NCBI RefSeq assembly: GCF_023973825.1
Contig: NC_090126.1
Location: 1,349,001 to 1,413,000, forward strand
DNA: 64,000 bases
Source: Plasmodium brasilianum
Taxonomy: Eukaryota > Apicomplexa > Aconoidasida > Haemosporida > Plasmodiidae
Direction: 5' to 3'
Shown here: positions 35,205 through 48,215 of the stretch, piece after piece
How positions within the stretch are numbered: the stretch's first letter is position 1
Layout of the letters: each line of letters starts with the position of its first letter
Made by a program: the position numbers and the translations under genes
The notes under the pieces: model-generated
The model's database searches: none
Seen by the model: the letters and a program-made list of their open reading frames with translations, nothing else
What the model was told of the DNA's origin: nothing

Positions 35205-38200
35205 TCAACTTTTTTTGGATCTTTCTTGAAAAAACTTGGTATAATTTGCGCCCTTCTTAAAAGTGTAGTATTCTAATTCAACATTTTCGTTGTTTTCCTT
35301 TTTTTTCTCGATGACAAAATTTGATTCATTGGTGAAGTTAAAAATTTTTTGTGTACGTGGAGTATCACAATCGATCTTATCACAATTGCTATTATCACCA
35401 TCACTGCTACCACTGCTGATCTTATCATCATTATCATTTGGGGTATTTACAGTGTTGCTATTTTTTTCATTTATATTTGTCCCATCACGATATGATGATA
35501 ACTGTTCCCTGCTTTTACGTGGATCGCTAGCTGACTGTTGGTCATCATTTAGAAATTCTTCTTTTGTGTAACTAGACCCTTTTTTTAGACTGACCGAAAA
35601 ATTTAAGGATGAATTATGATTTATATCAAATGAAATATTAGAATTTAGAGAAACAAAATCCAGGACGCATTGTGCTTGGTGTACTGTATAAATTTTTTTT
35701 ATTAATGACTGTACATTATTTGTAGGTGTTTTAATTAATGTCCTTATAACATCTCTAATTATATGTTCATAATTTACTTTTAACTTTGAATTTTGAAATA
35801 TTGATTTAACTATAAAAGAAAATTTAATTTGATCATATATTTCTTTTTGTGATTTTTTAATAAATTCTTCAAAATCTAATATTTGGTGGTTATCTTTATC
35901 ATTTACACTCTTTTTCATTTTCTGTTTTCTTAAATAATTATCATACAACCTTTTACCTTGTGCACGAAATAATGTTATCGGTATATTTAAAGTAGTAATT
36001 TCCATTAATTTTTTATATGCTTCCATTCTTCTTTGGTCGACACATTTACCTTGAATGTCCTTCATAGCTCTTCCTTCAATATCTTCATACAACTCATCAA
36101 TAGTCTTATTATATTTCTTTAAAACATAATCATTTATATCTTCATTTCCTTTTTTTCTTATTTTAATATCTAATATTTCTACTTCTAACACACATTTTAT
36201 TAAATCACTTTTCCCCAATATGTAATCATTTAAACTGTCGTCTGTATTTTTTTCAGTCTCGTACTCACTTGGGTCGCATATGTTTTGAAGGATTTTCGTC
36301 GTTTCACCACTTCTATTGTAATATAATTTATCGTCAAGAGAATTAATATCTTCATTTAGTAGTTCCTCCACATACTTGTCGAAGTTTTCAAGAAAATGTA
36401 GTTTCTCGTCTCTTTTGTAAGGCTCACTAGGATCGTTTGGTTTGTCCAATCGACTTGGATCGCTTGACTCACCTGACTCGTTTGGTTCGCTCCTCCCATT
36501 CGGTTCGCCCTTTTCGTCACTTTCCTCTTCATCAAATAAAACGCTGTTATCATTTAAAATATATTCAATGTCTTCTTCCTTATTTGCAATATAATACTCT
36601 GCTTCCTTTATCTCCTTTGTCTCCTTTGCTTCCACTGATTCTTCTGATGCTCTACTTCTACTGGTCTGCTTACTATTCCTTTCTGATTCGACGCGTTCCT
36701 CCCGACCATCCTGTTCACCATTTTCGTTCCCTTTCTTGAGCGACTGTTCTAATGTATTGCTGTCAAAAAATTTATTTTCATTGGTCTTTAAAATATTTTC
36801 CAATTTTTGAAGTGTTCTATTATTTTTTAATTTTTTAATTTCTGTATAAATAATTTCTCTAAATTTACTTATACTTTCTTTATTAATTTCCTTGAGATTT
36901 ATAACTTGTTGATCTTTATTCTTATCAAGTGTTAAATTATTTTTTTGAAAATAATCCTTAAATAAACTTATGGGTAAATAGACAGTTATATTTTTTTTTT
37001 GATTCTTGTTCATACCGATTAAGGATTCATTAAAACCAAGAGGATTATAATTTTCTTTTATCAATATAGTTGCATTATTCATTTGAATAATATCATTGGG
37101 TAACAAATATCCTTGTTTAAAATAATTTGAAAAATCTGCATTTTTCAAATATTCGTCGTAGTAGTATCTTCTACTCTCATTATCCTTATCATTTGTCTCA
37201 TTAAATAAATTTTCTTCATTTGCATTATGAACATTTGTTAAAGTGTTCTCTTCATAATTATTTGAATTGTTAATAAAGTTCTCTTCGTCCTTATCTATAT
37301 CTATTAAATCGTTAATTTTGTTATTCTCTATGATATTCAATTCTTCATTTATCCTGTATTTTTTTTCTACTGCATATTTTTTATCATCAATAGGACATTT
37401 ATTTTGAGTTGCTCCTTGCACCATTTTTCTGTGAGTATTTCTCCTATCCGTGTTAACTTTACAATACTCATCATAATAGATATCATTAAAGCTGTAAACC
37501 CATCCTCGTAAAATGTTTATATATACATCATTATTCCATTCTACTTTATGACTGTGGTCTGAATTTATAGCAACTTCATTTTCATTTTGAACAATTTTTA
37601 AGAATTCTTTAAAAGCGTTTCCTTTCTCGTATGGAGGTATTTTAACAGTTAGGTCTAAATTGAGGTACGACTTCAGAAATTTAATAGTAGGAAATTTGTC
37701 AATAGAAAAATTTAGTACTATATCATTAAACTTACTTATGTTCATATGGTCAATTTTATTTAATAATCGGGGTGCTCCTATTAAATGTAATTTCTTTATA
37801 CCTTTGTAAACTTTTATAATATCTTCATTGACGTATTTTAAAAAAATTTTAAAGTAATCATTTTGATCTACATAATTAATTAAACTGTTCACTGGTATAT
37901 CCTTCAAATAGGAATACTCATATTTGTTTTCTTTTAATTTTTTTTCTTTATATTTTTTTACACACATATCATAGTAGTCCTCTCTCAGTTTGCCCTTTAT
38001 GTGTATTTTTAACACAATATCACTACTTTCGTTATTTTCGTCAATGTATTCAATTTTTAATAGCTTCTTTTTAACATTTTCTATTAAAGTTATTTGTTTT
38101 TTTTCCTTTTCTTTGTCCAACTGGTCTACTTGGTCCACTTCCTTCTCCTTAGGTGCTTCACTGTTACCGTCGTTGCTACTTTCGCCCCTTCTTGAAGTAT

Positions 38201-38291
38201 GTTTAACTTTCACTTCAATTTTTTTTTTTTCTTTTTTGTAGGGAAGGGGATAGTAGTAGGTGTTTCTTTTTTTGTCCTTATTTTTTATGTA

Positions 38292-38326
<35 letters not shown>

Positions 38327-38667
38327 CTGCCTTAGCAAATGGTTACGAGGTAGTAACAAAATTTCTCTCTCACCAATGCATGATGTATTTTTATAAAGCC
38401 ATTTCATGTTTTTTTTTTTTTTTTGCATTTCCATCCAACATTTAAAGGAAAACTAATATTAGTATACCTAGAACATTTCCTTTTAACTTTATTACTTTTT
38501 TTTTTCACAGTCCAATGGTGTCCTTTCAAGTTAGCAATTAGTTTACTACTTGAAATTTCATTGTTCTTGGGAAGTGCACTATAGTTATATATTGCTTTAA
38601 TATAATGAAGAATAAAACATATGAAAAGGAAAAACTGGCAATAAATTAATTTGCGCCCTATACCCAT
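35205..38667 (-). CDS. Trigger-factor chaperone/PPIase, probably apicoplast-targeted
   Basis: Main exon about 38276-35205; likely first exon 38667-38440. The two-exon protein is about 1,099 residues, over twice a bacterial trigger factor (about 430). Three domains are visible between low-complexity inserts: an N-terminal ribosome-binding-like region (about 38,100-37,600), an FKBP-type PPIase core with a Gly-Phe-Asn-Glu-Ser-Leu-Ile-Gly-Met segment near 37,045, and a C-terminal chaperone domain (about 36,200-35,590) with the typical helix ending Leu-Tyr-Asp-Asn-Tyr-Leu. Trigger factor is the ribosome-bound chaperone of bacteria and plastids. Exon 1 encodes a signal peptide followed by a Lys/Asn/Ser-rich leader, the bipartite signal used for the apicoplast. 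The junction (AAT|GTTGGA to aataag|GAC, phase 0) is my best guess because poly-A/T obscures it. The frame upstream of 38213 is open, so an in-exon start there would be GTG and is unlikely. Confidence 0.78.
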
Positions 38668-38954
38668 ATTAACGCGTTAGGTGTGCGCGTGGGTTTATAA
38701 TTATGTATATGTTAATATATATATATGCTACTAAATCTTAATTGGTTTATTGGCTTATAAGTTCCTCTGTCGTTTGCTCCATGTACGCCTCATTTTCATG
38801 AGATAAATGTAAACATGCGCATATAAACATACCTATATACACATTTTTATAAACTTACATTTGCGTACACACACACATATATATATATATATATACAAAC
38901 ATGGAAATGTATGCAATACAGTATGTAAATATATGTATATAAATACATGTAAAG

Positions 38955-38995
<41 letters not shown>

Positions 38996-39696
38996 AATAT
39001 AAGCATGTATGCATATTTATACATTCGCTTATTCGCTTGCTACTAAGCATTCTTCAGAATATTTTCAAAAGTTTAATTTTGAAACCGAAAAAAAAAAAAA
39101 AAAAAAAAAAAAAAAGAAATCTGAGTTTTACATTGTGCCTTGAAGGATAACTTAGTTGTACTAGTACGATTCATTTTATTTTAATTCGTTTTAATTTATT
39201 TTTGTAAGTATAAGCTTACATATCATCGCTTTTTTACAAAATATTTGAATGTGTTTTGTTTTATACAAACAATTTTGCACGTTTTTGCAAAAAACTGTTA
39301 ATGTGCTATTTTGCCATAAATATGTTAGTATGCTATTTTACCATAAACATGTTAGTATGCTATTTTACCATAAACTTGTTAATAAGCTTTTTTTGCCGCA
39401 AAACCGTTAATTACTGCTTTTTTGTTTTATGTATGCATATATACATCCATAAATACATAAGACGTCCAAACGTAGGTACATGCGTAATGCTCATATACGA
39501 ATGCTATACCTTTTTTGTATTCTTATGCACATTTGTTTCTCATTGGTGTACAGCTACAATATAACGAAATCATTTTATTGCATTGACGGATATTACGAAT
39601 AATTCACATAATAATTTTTTGTATGAGAAACTGGGTTTAATTTTTTCCAAAAAAAAAAAAAAAAATTACATAGTTAACATAATTATTACTTTGCAC

Positions 39697-39728
<32 letters not shown>

Positions 39729-39896
39729 TAGAAAAACAAATAAATAGATAAATACATAAATACGACTATTATTAGATCCATTTTTATGAGTTATAGATAA
39801 CTGTAGGAAGGCTAGGGGAAAGAGAATATTTGCTTTAATATGAAAAAGATTTGAAGCGCACATAAATATATACATAAAACACATATATAAAAAGCA
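38668..39896. other. Intergenic region between divergent genes
   Basis: Shared upstream DNA of the trigger-factor gene (minus) and QCR6 (plus). It contains (TA)n at 38,875-38,895, 38,955-38,995 and 39,700-39,722, a poly-A run of about 27 at 39,089, and a 27-bp minisatellite at 39,297-39,380. No gene supported. Confidence 0.7.
39295..39380. repeat. 27-bp minisatellite, about three copies
   Basis: Unit tgttagtatgctattttacc plus ataaaca, three near-perfect copies then decay. It keeps one plus-strand frame open because 27 is a multiple of three; the resulting Phe/Tyr/Leu ORF is not considered a gene. Confidence 0.8.
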
Positions 39897-40163
39897 ATGT
39901 CGTACCCATACAATGCTGAATTTTTTGTACGTTATCCCAAATTCAAGGAGAGGGATGAGAAAGAAAGAACTGTTGACCCACGAATTGAGTTAGAAAAAAA
40001 ATGTGCAGTGAAATGTGTTCGACCAGTGAATGAATATCAAAATTGTGTGAGTAGAGTAAAAGCTAGAACTGATAACAAAGGGAATTGCTTAGGGCAGTAT
40101 GAAGAATTGTATATATGTATTGATCATTGCGTCGCTAAGGATCTGTTTAATTATCTTGTTTAG
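39897..40163 (+). CDS. QCR6: Cytochrome b-c1 complex subunit 6 (hinge protein)
   Basis: Single-exon gene of 88 residues. The C-terminal half matches the UQCRH/QCR6 hinge family: cysteines at 36, 40, 50, 64, 74 and 78, with 14-residue spacing between 50, 64 and 78 as in the two-disulfide hairpin of the mammalian protein, and the ending His-Cys-Val-Ala-Lys-Asp-Leu-Phe-Asn. The acidic N-terminal stretch of the mammalian protein is replaced by a mixed-charge segment. In complex III of the inner mitochondrial membrane the subunit faces the intermembrane space and helps dock cytochrome c1 with cytochrome c. The extra pair of cysteines (40, 74) is worth noting. The start is the first ATG after a long (TA)n leader; no targeting peptide is expected, because family members are imported through their cysteine motifs. 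Confidence 0.9.
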   Translation: MSYPYNAEFFVRYPKFKERDEKERTVDPRIELEKKCAVKCVRPVNEYQNCVSRVKARTDNKGNCLGQYEELYICIDHCVAKDLFNYLV

Positions 40164-40659
40164 CATTATATACACGCACATATATATATGTACGACAAAT
40201 TTTTATGTTCATATATTACCTTTGAATAGTTTTATTTAGTACATTTTCCTTTTACACACCCAAACAAGAAACTCTCATTATTTTTTTTTTTTTCTTTTTT
40301 AAAATGAACTCAAAAATTTACATAACTTGTACAAAATTGGTATCTACAACATACGTGTCCACCTAAATGCATGCTCACATATATGTGTGTAAAGGCTAGT
40401 GGAAAAAGTCAAAAAAAAAAAAAAAAAAAAATGCACATATAATTAACATACACACATATATACACGTCGAAAAAACATGCACGCCGAAAACGAAGTGTAT
40501 GTTGAAAAAAAATTTATACTTCAAAAAAAAAATTAATTAAAAAAATAGCTATAAATCAGGGGCTAAAAAATTCAGGTGGGAATGTAAACAAACGAATAAA
40601 AATTCATCGCATATAAAAAAAAAAAAAGTCGATTACTTTCAAAAGAACAAAAGCACAGA
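40164..40659. other. Short convergent intergenic region
   Basis: About 500 bases of 3' flanking DNA between QCR6 (plus) and the Rab3GAP-like gene (minus), with poly-A at about 40,411 and short (TA)n. Nothing else seen. Confidence 0.7.
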
Positions 40660-43600
40660 TCACAAAATTGGAGACGTTTTGATAAACGAAACGGTTGTGT
40701 CAATTGGACTGATGCTGCAGTACATCCTGGCGGGGTTGCTATAAAATGGGTCGTTAAAACTATAGTCTACATAATCCATAATGCATTCCTGAATATTCTG
40801 CTCTTTATTATTTGAATGCAATAAAAGGGATAACTTGTCTTTGTTGAGCATATTATTTTGATCACTAGTCTGGGAAGTTAGAGATTCATTTTTTTTAATT
40901 TTTACTGATACGCCAAAATTTTGATAAGAGGGGCTATTATTTGTCATGGGTATTTTGGTATTCTTTGTCTTTATAGTTTTAGGTAAATTTCTTGAAGATA
41001 TAGTTCTATTTATTTTTTGAAATTTTGAGTTACTGTTATTTAATTTTTTATCGAATATATTATTTTTATTATTTTCATTTAAACACATATTTTTTATAAA
41101 ATTATAAAAATATTTTTCATATTTTGGCTTAATAAGAATTTCTTTTTCTTCTGATTCCAGTATTGTATTTATTATTTTAAAAATTCTTTTTTCATTTAAA
41201 TTGCTATTAAAAATTTGAAACAGCCACATGCCTTTATTAAATAATTCTTCACATTTCTCAAACAAATGAAATAGCTTTTTGTTAAAAATTATTTTGTATC
41301 TCTTTTTGTATGTCCTTCGAATTTCCCTCGAAAAATTCGTATCACTATAAGGAGGCATATTTCTTTTCTTTTTTTCAGGGCAAATACAATAATTCTTAAA
41401 ATAGTTTTCTTCTTTGTTAATATTAAAACCATTTTTATAATTTAAATTTTGCTCCTTGTAGTTTGTATCTACATTATTATCACTGCTATTCTTTTCTGAG
41501 TCGTTTGCGTTATCCCGTATTTTTTGTACTTGTTCCTCCGTTTTAATGTAGTTACCAATTATATTATTATTTCCGTTAATATTTCCATTATTATATCCAT
41601 CATTTCTTCCGTCTGTCTCCCTTTCCACGTTAACCTTAACGGTGCAAAAACCACCTCCCTCATTATTTACTTTTTTTTGTATCACCGTGGATTCTTCTTC
41701 GTTTTCATTAGGTGCACCCGATATTCTGTCTTCCTTGGTACATTTCGAACCAGACGAATCTTTATATGTCATGATGTTCATTCGTAGAAAGGTTGCGCGA
41801 TGATAATCATGCTGATCATGATGATGAAAGTTTTTGTCCCTATTTGTTAACTGCTCCTCAGCTTTACTTTTGTCTATTAGCGATTTCAAAAATAGATTTT
41901 CTTTTTTTTTTTTCCTTTTTTTTTTTTTTTTCTTATGAATATTTTTTATAATATTAAACATTTTTGAGAGTACATTTTGCATTTTCTTTAAGTAAATAAG
42001 TTTTGAGCTCATAACAGAATTAATATAAGAAATAAAAAATACTTTAAATGCACATTCCAACAAATCTAAAATACTTAAATTTAATAAATTGTCTAAGTTT
42101 AATTCACCGACAAAAAAAGTATTAAATGGACACTTAATTTTTTTGATATAATCATAATTCTTTTTTACATAGTCAAACATATTTTTTAAATAATCTTCAT
42201 TCGTATAATATTTATTTTTTATTTCTTTATATTTATCTTTTATATAATTTATATCTATATTAACAAAATAACTATATTTTATACATTTATAACAATATTT
42301 TAACATATTTTGTGAAGTATATATTTTTCCAATATTCATTCTGTACCATTTAATAAAATCATTAAAATTATAATTTTTTTTTTTATTATTATATTTTAAT
42401 ATTTCATGAATTAATGTAATCATATCGTCTTGATCATTAACTTCTTTCGTACTTCCATTATTTTTAGTTATAAATAATTCCATATTGTTTAAAGGATATG
42501 GGAAAAAATTCGATATAATCAATTTTTTTTTTTTTTTTTTTTTTCCCACACTTACATCATTCCTTACCTTTTCAATTGGGAAAGGCATACCACCACAATT
42601 GTTCGCGTCTTCTTTACACTTTTTAATGTGCTCTATACTGCTTACTTTACTAATGTTTTTGTCTCTATTACTTACGTTTTGACCTCTATGAAGTATGGGA
42701 TTGCTCAGGGATACAATGCCACCACCAGTACCTCCTTTAGTAATATTTCCACTATTTACAATGTTACTGATTACACTGTTGCTAGTAGAGTCCTTTTCCA
42801 CCTTGGCATACTGACCACTACTCTTGGGTATACATTCTTCACTGCCTTTAATATAGGCTAACTCAAAATTGGGGCTACTCTCCGTTTTATTACCTATACT
42901 TTTTTTATTACTTGCAGTTGTAGCATCATTCAGATCGAAGGAAGGAAAGACGGTCTCTTTAGATATATTTTTTTTAGCAATAGTTGATGATGTATTACTC
43001 TTATTTTGTGTAACAACTGCTGTAGAAGCATCATTATTCTCATTCATATTTGGATCATCATCAAAGTTAAGATTATAATTCAACAAAGAGTTATCACTAT
43101 CATTACAAAAAAAACTTAATGTTTTCTTTTGTTTTAAATGATTTTTTATTTCGTTAATTTTAAATTGTTGTGTTGATATATTTAATGCTTTAATATACTG
43201 AGAGAGGATTGAACATGAATAAGAATAAATATTTCGAGGACCATATGATAAAAATAAATAATCATTAAAAATGTATTCATTATTTTCATATTTATTTCTT
43301 ATGTTGTCAAAGAACTGATTCCAAATATAATAAAAAGTTTTTATATTACTTGAATGACTAATTAAATAGAAAAATAAAATGGATATTTTTTCTTCTTGAT
43401 GGCACAGGAAATATTTTTCCTTAATTGTTAAAAAATCTTTTATAATTTGCTGTACATTTTCTTCCTCCTTTTCTTTCTCTTTATCTTCTACTTTATCTTT
43501 TTCTTCCTTTTCTTCTTTTTTCTCTTTAAAATTTTTCTTTTTAAAGTTCAAGTAATCTTTCCCATCTATTTCACCTTTTCTGCCTTTTCCATTTTTTCGC

Positions 43601-46600
43601 TTTTTTTGTTTTTGTTTTCTAAAGATGGAATCTCTTTTTTTTATAAAATTATCGTTTTTTCCTAAAAACAGATACACATGTGCATTATCCATTTTGAACA
43701 ATCTGTCATAATCCCCCTTGGACTTGTCGTACATGTTATCATCATCTCTGTTTCCGTTGCTGTAGATGTTACTACTGTTTAGGCGACACCCATTGTTTAG
43801 GTGACTCCCATTGTTTAGGCGACTCCCATTGTTTAGGTGACTCCCATTGTTTAGGCGACTCCCATTGTTTAGGTGACTCCCACTGTTTAGGTGACTCCCA
43901 TTGTTTAGGCGACTCCCATTGTTTAGGCGACTCCCATTGTTTAGGTGACTCCCATTGTTTAAGGGAACTCCACTGTTTATACAACTACCATCATTGTTAA
44001 CTACGGTACTGCTAGTATTTACCGTATCACACGCCCCTTTGAGTGTAATTCTGGAACTATTATTATGCGCTAGTATTTCATTTGTGTAAAAGGACTCATA
44101 ATTTTCTCTTTTTACAAAAGAACTACTGAAAGCACTCACGTTATAATTTGAGGAAATAAGTTTATTCATACCCATAGCACAAGCACTACAAATGGTACTA
44201 TTCCCATAATACCCTCTTCTAACATTTCTGTTCTCCCAATTATATATCCTTTTTTTGTTCGTGCTAAACATGTTATTTAAAATTTTGTCGATGTAATATC
44301 TAGTTGATTCTTCTTCAATGTTGAAGCCGCTGAAGGCGGCTAGGTCCCTATCTCTCAACCACTCCTTATTTTTCAAGGGTAAACATTGAATAAAATAATT
44401 TTGCATGGATAGAATACCGTTACTATACGACTTGGTGTTTTCGCTTCTTTTTTTCTTTAGATCCAGTAATTCATTATAATACAACCGCAAGATATTCTTT
44501 AGCAAATAACTGTTCTTCCCTTTATACTTGTCATTGTTGATAAACCTTATTTTCCACATGTTGATTATTTTGTTTTTTCTGTTCCTCTTACTGCAGCATT
44601 TACCTCCATTTTTATCACTACTTCTGCCGGTAGTCTTACCCCCATTACTGCTACTACCAATAATTTTATGCTGCATGTTATTTATGAAATTTAGGATATA
44701 AATGGATAGGTAAAGATTACTGTCCTGCTTGGGCATATTTTTATGGCATCTTAAATTGTTATATAACCTATTGATTTCTTCAAAAGTTGTTTTTTTTTTC
44801 ATTACTCCTTTTTCATTATTTAATACATAATTATATGTAGATGAACATGAATAAAATAACATGGACGTGTCAGAAAAATGATGTGGGTCTTCATCATTAT
44901 CATCGATATCATCCGTTCCATAATCTGATAATACACTTGTTAGTTTTATTTTTTTAAAATTACTTATTACATAATTTGGTTTACTGAAAAGGGGATTTTT
45001 AATATTATAAAGGTATATGCGTATGGCTATGTTCTCTTTATTTCTTTTTAAAATGGCGTCCAGATAATTATAATTACCCTCATCACTGTGGATATCTGTA
45101 ATTCTATCCATACATCCATCAACAATGCTGTCCATACATCCATCAACAATGCTGTCCATACGTCCATCGGCAATGCTGTCCATACGTCCATCGGCAATGC
45201 TGTCCATACGTCCATCGGCAATGCTGTCCATACGTCCATCGGCAATGCTGTCCATACGTCCATCGGTAATGTTGTCCATACGTCCATCGGTAATGTTGTC
45301 AATACATCCACCAGTAATTTCAGCATTACGACTATCCATTCTGTAATCATTATGATCATCCACATTTTCAGTTTTGACAATGCCACTGCCCTTACACGCG
45401 TGCCCATTCAACGGTTTGCTCAAATAGCAGAGGAAAACCCTTCTTCCATAGTACCTCTTCTTTTTAATGTGATTATAAATATTGTTTAAATATATGTGTG
45501 CATAATTATTTTTGTTATAGCTATTCAGTTCATATTTATTTTTAAAGAGATACACTTTACTTTTATACCCCTTTTTTTGTCTTCCATTTTGTCTATATAT
45601 TCTTTTTAATAAATTGTATTTCTTATTTTTTAAATCTATAGGTCTAGATATACTAAAATTTTGCGGTTTATCAATTAAATAAATATTTTTTATATGTACA
45701 TTTATATTATATATATTTTTTCCTTTTAGATTTGATAAGTAAATAAATAAGCTAAACAGTGCCACTAATTGGTCAAATGTAAAACTTTTAAAATAATTAT
45801 AAAATTTAAAAGAATGATAATTTGCTTCAAATCCTGTGCCTTTATATACAGAAACGTAATTTTCCCCTTTTGCACTTCTGCATACGTTATGTGAATTCCT
45901 AAAAATATCTCTACAGCTTTTGCTTGCGCTTTTACTTTCGATTTTTATTGTAGTTTTACTTTCACTCTTACTTGTAGTTTTACTTTCATTTTCGCTTATA
46001 ATTTTACTTTCATTTTCGCTTATAGTTTTACTTGTTATTTTATTCTCATCCTTACCCCTTTCCTCGTAGTGCTCCTTGGTATCCTCAAGAGGATACCACC
46101 TTTTATGAATGGTTACATGTGGATTCACACACTTATAGTACGTATAGTCACTAGTATAGAAATGCCCTTGATATATATGACTGTTCTTATCTATTACGAC
46201 AAATGTAGGTAAGGATATACCTAATTCACTAAGACTTAGTTTTAAACTATTCAGTATTAAATTACTTATTGAAAAATTATCCATACTGATACTTTTTTCA
46301 TCATCTGTGTTGCTCTTGTCTACGATCTCTAGCTCGACATATTCGTTGACTGGCGGACAGGTAAAAAAAAAAAAAAATAAAAATAAAAAAAAAATAAAAT
46401 AAAATAAAGACGTAAAAAATTGGCATCAAAACGAGATAAAAATAGGGGAAAAATAAGACAAAAGTTTGGACAAAATGAGGCAAAAATTCTAGGTTAACCA
46501 CAGATACAAGTAACACAAAACTTCCGAATAAGGTGGGGAAGCATGGAGGGTAAAATAAAATGTACCAAAAAAAAATCTCTGTATGGGAAAAGTCCGAGCT

Positions 46601-47031
46601 GGGAATAAAGTAATCTCAGAGCAATTTAAATTTCCATGCAAACAATAAAAGGAGTTTACAATTGTAATATTTTTATTATAAATATTATAGGAACTATTAT
46701 TGTTAATAGGTATAATATGCTGACATTTATTATGAGGATAATAAATATAATTTAATTTTATAACATACTCTTTTTTTATAATTTTTTTCAAAAAGTTACA
46801 TGTGTCCTCAACTGCTATAATTAATGATAGTGGAGCTAAAGGATTTGTTCTATTCTCATCATTTATAAAAGCATATTTATCTTCATACTTCCTTTTGGTT
46901 TCTATAATATTTAATTTTTTTAAACTCACTAAAATATCTTTTGTAAAAACTTCAAAATCGCTTAGTCTTGTGAAATCTGTGTAATCGTCCTTATAAATTG
47001 TCTCAATCTTGTTTCTTTCGATATAATTCAT
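40660..47031 (-). CDS. Rab3GAP catalytic-subunit-like protein (RAB3GAP1 family), two exons
   Basis: Exons 47031-46644 and 46349-40660. The donor T|GTTTGC and the acceptor gtccgccag join in phase, giving 6,078 nt and 2,025 residues; human RAB3GAP1 is 981. The N-terminus matches the family order: a 'DFT..SDFE.F...I' opening, an aromatic 'FYFNEYVELEI' strand across the exon join, then Leu-Ile-Leu-Asn-Ser-Leu-x-Leu-Ser and 'LPTFVVID', aligned by eye with the corresponding human segments. Near 42,340-42,375 the motif Asn-Asp-Phe-Ile-Lys-Trp-Tyr corresponds to the family's conserved Asp-Phe-Val-Arg-Trp-Tyr. The extra length is Asn/Ser/Lys-rich insertion, including an 18-bp and a 24-bp repeat array. 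Rab3GAP1 with Rab3GAP2 acts on Rab3 as GAP and Rab18 as GEF. I have not located the catalytic arginine, so activity is unproven. Confidence 0.72.
43775..43975 (-). repeat. 18-bp coding repeat in the Rab3GAP-like gene
   Basis: About 11 copies of gtttaggcgactcccatt (plus strand), encoding six-residue units of Leu-Asn-Asn-Gly-Ser-(His/Arg) in the real minus frame. The alternating gcg/gtg changes give Arg/His. A Lys-Gln-Trp-Glu-Ser-Pro repeat in another frame is a shadow. Confidence 0.9.
45115..45305 (-). repeat. 24-bp coding repeat in the Rab3GAP-like gene
   Basis: About eight copies of tgtccatacgtccatcggca plus atgc, encoding the octamer D-G-R-M-D-S-I-A/V in the minus frame. The array is open in several frames, giving spurious ORFs on both strands. 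Confidence 0.9.
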
Positions 47032-47299
47032 TATTACTTTTGTATACCTTATTTTGTTATCCTACGTTTCAGCTGCATACATATGCACGTGTACCTTCGC
47101 ATAGGTAGATGCTTATATCACATATGTAAGTATGTACGTATATAAATATGTGCACATAAGTATGTACCTATAAATATGTGCATATATTTTTTATGCGTTC
47201 ATTTAAGGTTGAAAAATTAATACGAAGTTTTAATACACGACTTGGTGTAGTTTCATTTTATTTATATTTTTCATAAAATGTTTTGTATTTTATACTATG

Positions 47300-47420
47300 A
47301 GAACAGAAAAAAGAAGAGCAAAAGAAGAGCAAAAGAAGAGTAAAAGAAGAGCAAAAGAAGAGCAAAAGAAGAGCAAAAGAAGAACAAAAGAAGAACAAAA
47401 GAAGAACAAAAGAAGAAGTG
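47300..47420. repeat. 11-bp minisatellite
   Basis: About ten copies of agagcaaaaga with single-base variants (agagtaaaaga, agaacaaaaga). Because 11 is not a multiple of three, every frame of the array stays open, which explains the overlapping Phe/Leu/Ser and Lys/Glu ORFs. Confidence 0.85.
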
Positions 47421-48215
47421 GAAAAAAAAAGAAAAATATAATTTACCATATACTGATACAACGAACAGATAACTTAAAGGCATACAATAAAACAATGTCA
47501 TTCATGTATAAAACACGAATGGTATGTACTATTCGCAATCACCACAGCTCACATTTCATTAATCATCACAATGAATACGCCAATATTTAAAAGTAAAACA
47601 ATTAACTCCTCAGTTGCTGACTAAGGCCATGTTTATTTAACATATTCGTTCGTTTGTTTTTTTTTTTTTTGTTCTTTTTTGCTTCCTTTTTTTTTTTTTT
47701 TTTTTTTTTTTTTCTCTTTTCATGCTCTTGTTTGTTCGCTTTAACAGTGATATATTATATGCATATATATATATAACACTGGTATCTCCTAACTTTTCAT
47801 ATGAATGAAATGAAAAAAAAATTAAATAATTTTTCTTCCTCTATATTATTTATGGTTTTATTACACCTGTGCGTGCGTAGTAACATTTTTTTCTTTTTTT
47901 ATTAAATTATTTTACATAACAAAAACAAAAACAAAAATAAAAAATAAAAAATAAAAAATAATAAATAAATAAATAAATAAATAAAATAAAATAAAATAAA
48001 ATGAAATGAAATAAAATAAAAATAAATTTCTCTTTTTCGTAGGAATAAATTAATTCCAAGAGCATACATATTAAAAATTAAGAAGGTACAGTTTAGATAA
48101 AATGCCAGAAGAGAAAAAAAAATATTAACACTAGGTTTCCTCTTTCAAATATATGCTCTTCATTTATAGATATATAATAGTTTTACTAATAAAAGTGTCA
48201 TAGGTATATATCTCC

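Noticed and set aside
35205..38213. Trigger-factor gene starting at 38213
   Set aside because: That codon is GTG and the frame is open upstream; a leader exon at 38667-38440 with a signal peptide fits better.
39256..39564. 102-codon plus ORF containing a 27-bp repeat
   Set aside because: Kept open by the repeat; Phe/Tyr/Cys-rich, non-ATG start, no motif.
43772..43984. Lys-Gln-Trp-Glu-Ser-Pro repeat protein
   Set aside because: Shadow frame of the Asn-Gly-Ser repeat in the Rab3GAP-like gene.
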